Assembly (NCBI RefSeq): GCF_008367235.1
Contig: NZ_VTZS01000003.1
Location: 620,001 to 684,000 of the forward strand
DNA: 64,000 nt
Source of the DNA: Pareuzebyella sediminis
Lineage (GTDB): Bacteria > Bacteroidota > Bacteroidia > Flavobacteriales > Flavobacteriaceae
Direction of reading: 5' to 3'
Shown here: in pieces, positions 63,873 to 64,000 of the stretch
Layout of the letters: the number at the start of each line of letters is the position of its first letter
How positions within the stretch are numbered: the stretch's first letter is position 1
Notes under the pieces: model-generated
The model's database searches: none
What the model saw: the letters and a program-made list of their open reading frames with translations, nothing else
Told to the model about the DNA's origin: nothing
Translations under genes and position numbers: made by a program

Positions 63873-64000
63873 CTAGGTTTTCATAAAAGCGATGACCCTT
63901 TGTGCATTTACTTTGAAACGCTCCGTGAAGTACTTCTGGCCGTTTTGGAAAATTGTCCTAGTTTTAGACATGGTAAAATTAAAATGGTTCTTGCTTCTCA
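63873..64000 (-). CDS. Possible 3' end of a minus-strand gene (partial)
   Basis: Open to the window edge on the minus strand, ending TAG at 63873-63875; the tail reads FQNGQKYFTERFKVNAQRV and so on. An internal ATG would leave only 32 codons. No family recognised; could be chance. Confidence 0.2.
   Translation of the reverse strand, partial: RSKNHFNFTMSKTRTIFQNGQKYFTERFKVNAQRVIAFMKT

Noticed and set aside
1-64000. CRISPR arrays, insertion sequences, integrases or phage genes
   Set aside because: No regularly spaced repeat array, transposase or integrase motif was seen in any translated frame.

Overview
The window looks like chromosomal DNA of a gliding-lineage Flavobacteriaceae member (Bacteroidota). 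Supporting signs are GldH, a RicT/PSP1 protein next to gldH, a type-B SdhCAB succinate dehydrogenase, many lipoprotein signals with short Ser-Cys lipoboxes, barrel-linked TonB-plug modules, an ECF sigma factor paired with an anti-sigma-like membrane protein, and Bacteroidota promoter elements (TTG about 20 bp before TAnnTTTG). Most of the window is ordinary housekeeping sequence, with no tRNA, rRNA, CRISPR array, insertion sequence or phage block recognised.

Layout: 1-2.1 kb is the end of an ATP synthase operon (atpA partial, atpG). 2.2-9.7 kb holds an MFS exporter, a flippase, dUTPase, a TPR/DUF4292/EnvC-like envelope cluster and an aldo/keto reductase. 9.7-12.5 kb holds an acyl-CoA thioesterase, an HU-CCDC81/SPOR protein and dprA. 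12.5-19.3 kb is the most accessory-looking part: two tandem, very large paralogous proteins combining macroglobulin MG2-like and TonB-plug domains without a beta-barrel, separated and followed by two diverged copies of a ~143 bp intergenic element bounded by ACCGACC-N4-GGTCGGT palindromes. 19.4-25 kb: M28 peptidase, trpS, plsC-like acyltransferase and a two-subunit molybdenum hydroxylase. 25.5-29.6 kb: beta-barrel/anti-sigma fusion with its ECF sigma factor, a small lipoprotein and recA.

30-36 kb: trhO, then ricT-gldH-PBP1A, then a two-subunit CoA transferase. 37-46.6 kb: acetyltransferase, aminotransferase, ThuA-like protein, DUF2721 protein, sdhCAB, vsr, DJ-1/PfpI protein. 46.6-56.2 kb: large VPS10/BNR-repeat exoprotein, aminopeptidase P, VOC protein, BrnQ carrier, a tiny Cys/His protein, alpha/beta hydrolase and thiL. 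56.4-59 kb: two surface lipoproteins with repeat (propeller-like) folds. 59.1-63.1 kb: iscA-sufBCD Fe-S assembly operon, followed by a decayed outer-membrane barrel pseudogene.

The most interesting unexplained signal is a duplicated promoter-leader module. At 37076 and 46330 the same arrangement recurs: TTCACAACA, 12 bp, TTCACAACA, exactly 28 bp, TAnTTTTA, then TGTTATT and AATCGAAT landmarks, then an ATG 14 bp later, and finally an intrinsic terminator. The first copy drives a candidate 33-codon peptide gene; in the second the ATG is followed at once by TGA. This resembles a LytTR-type activator-controlled small transcript family and deserves a genome-wide search.
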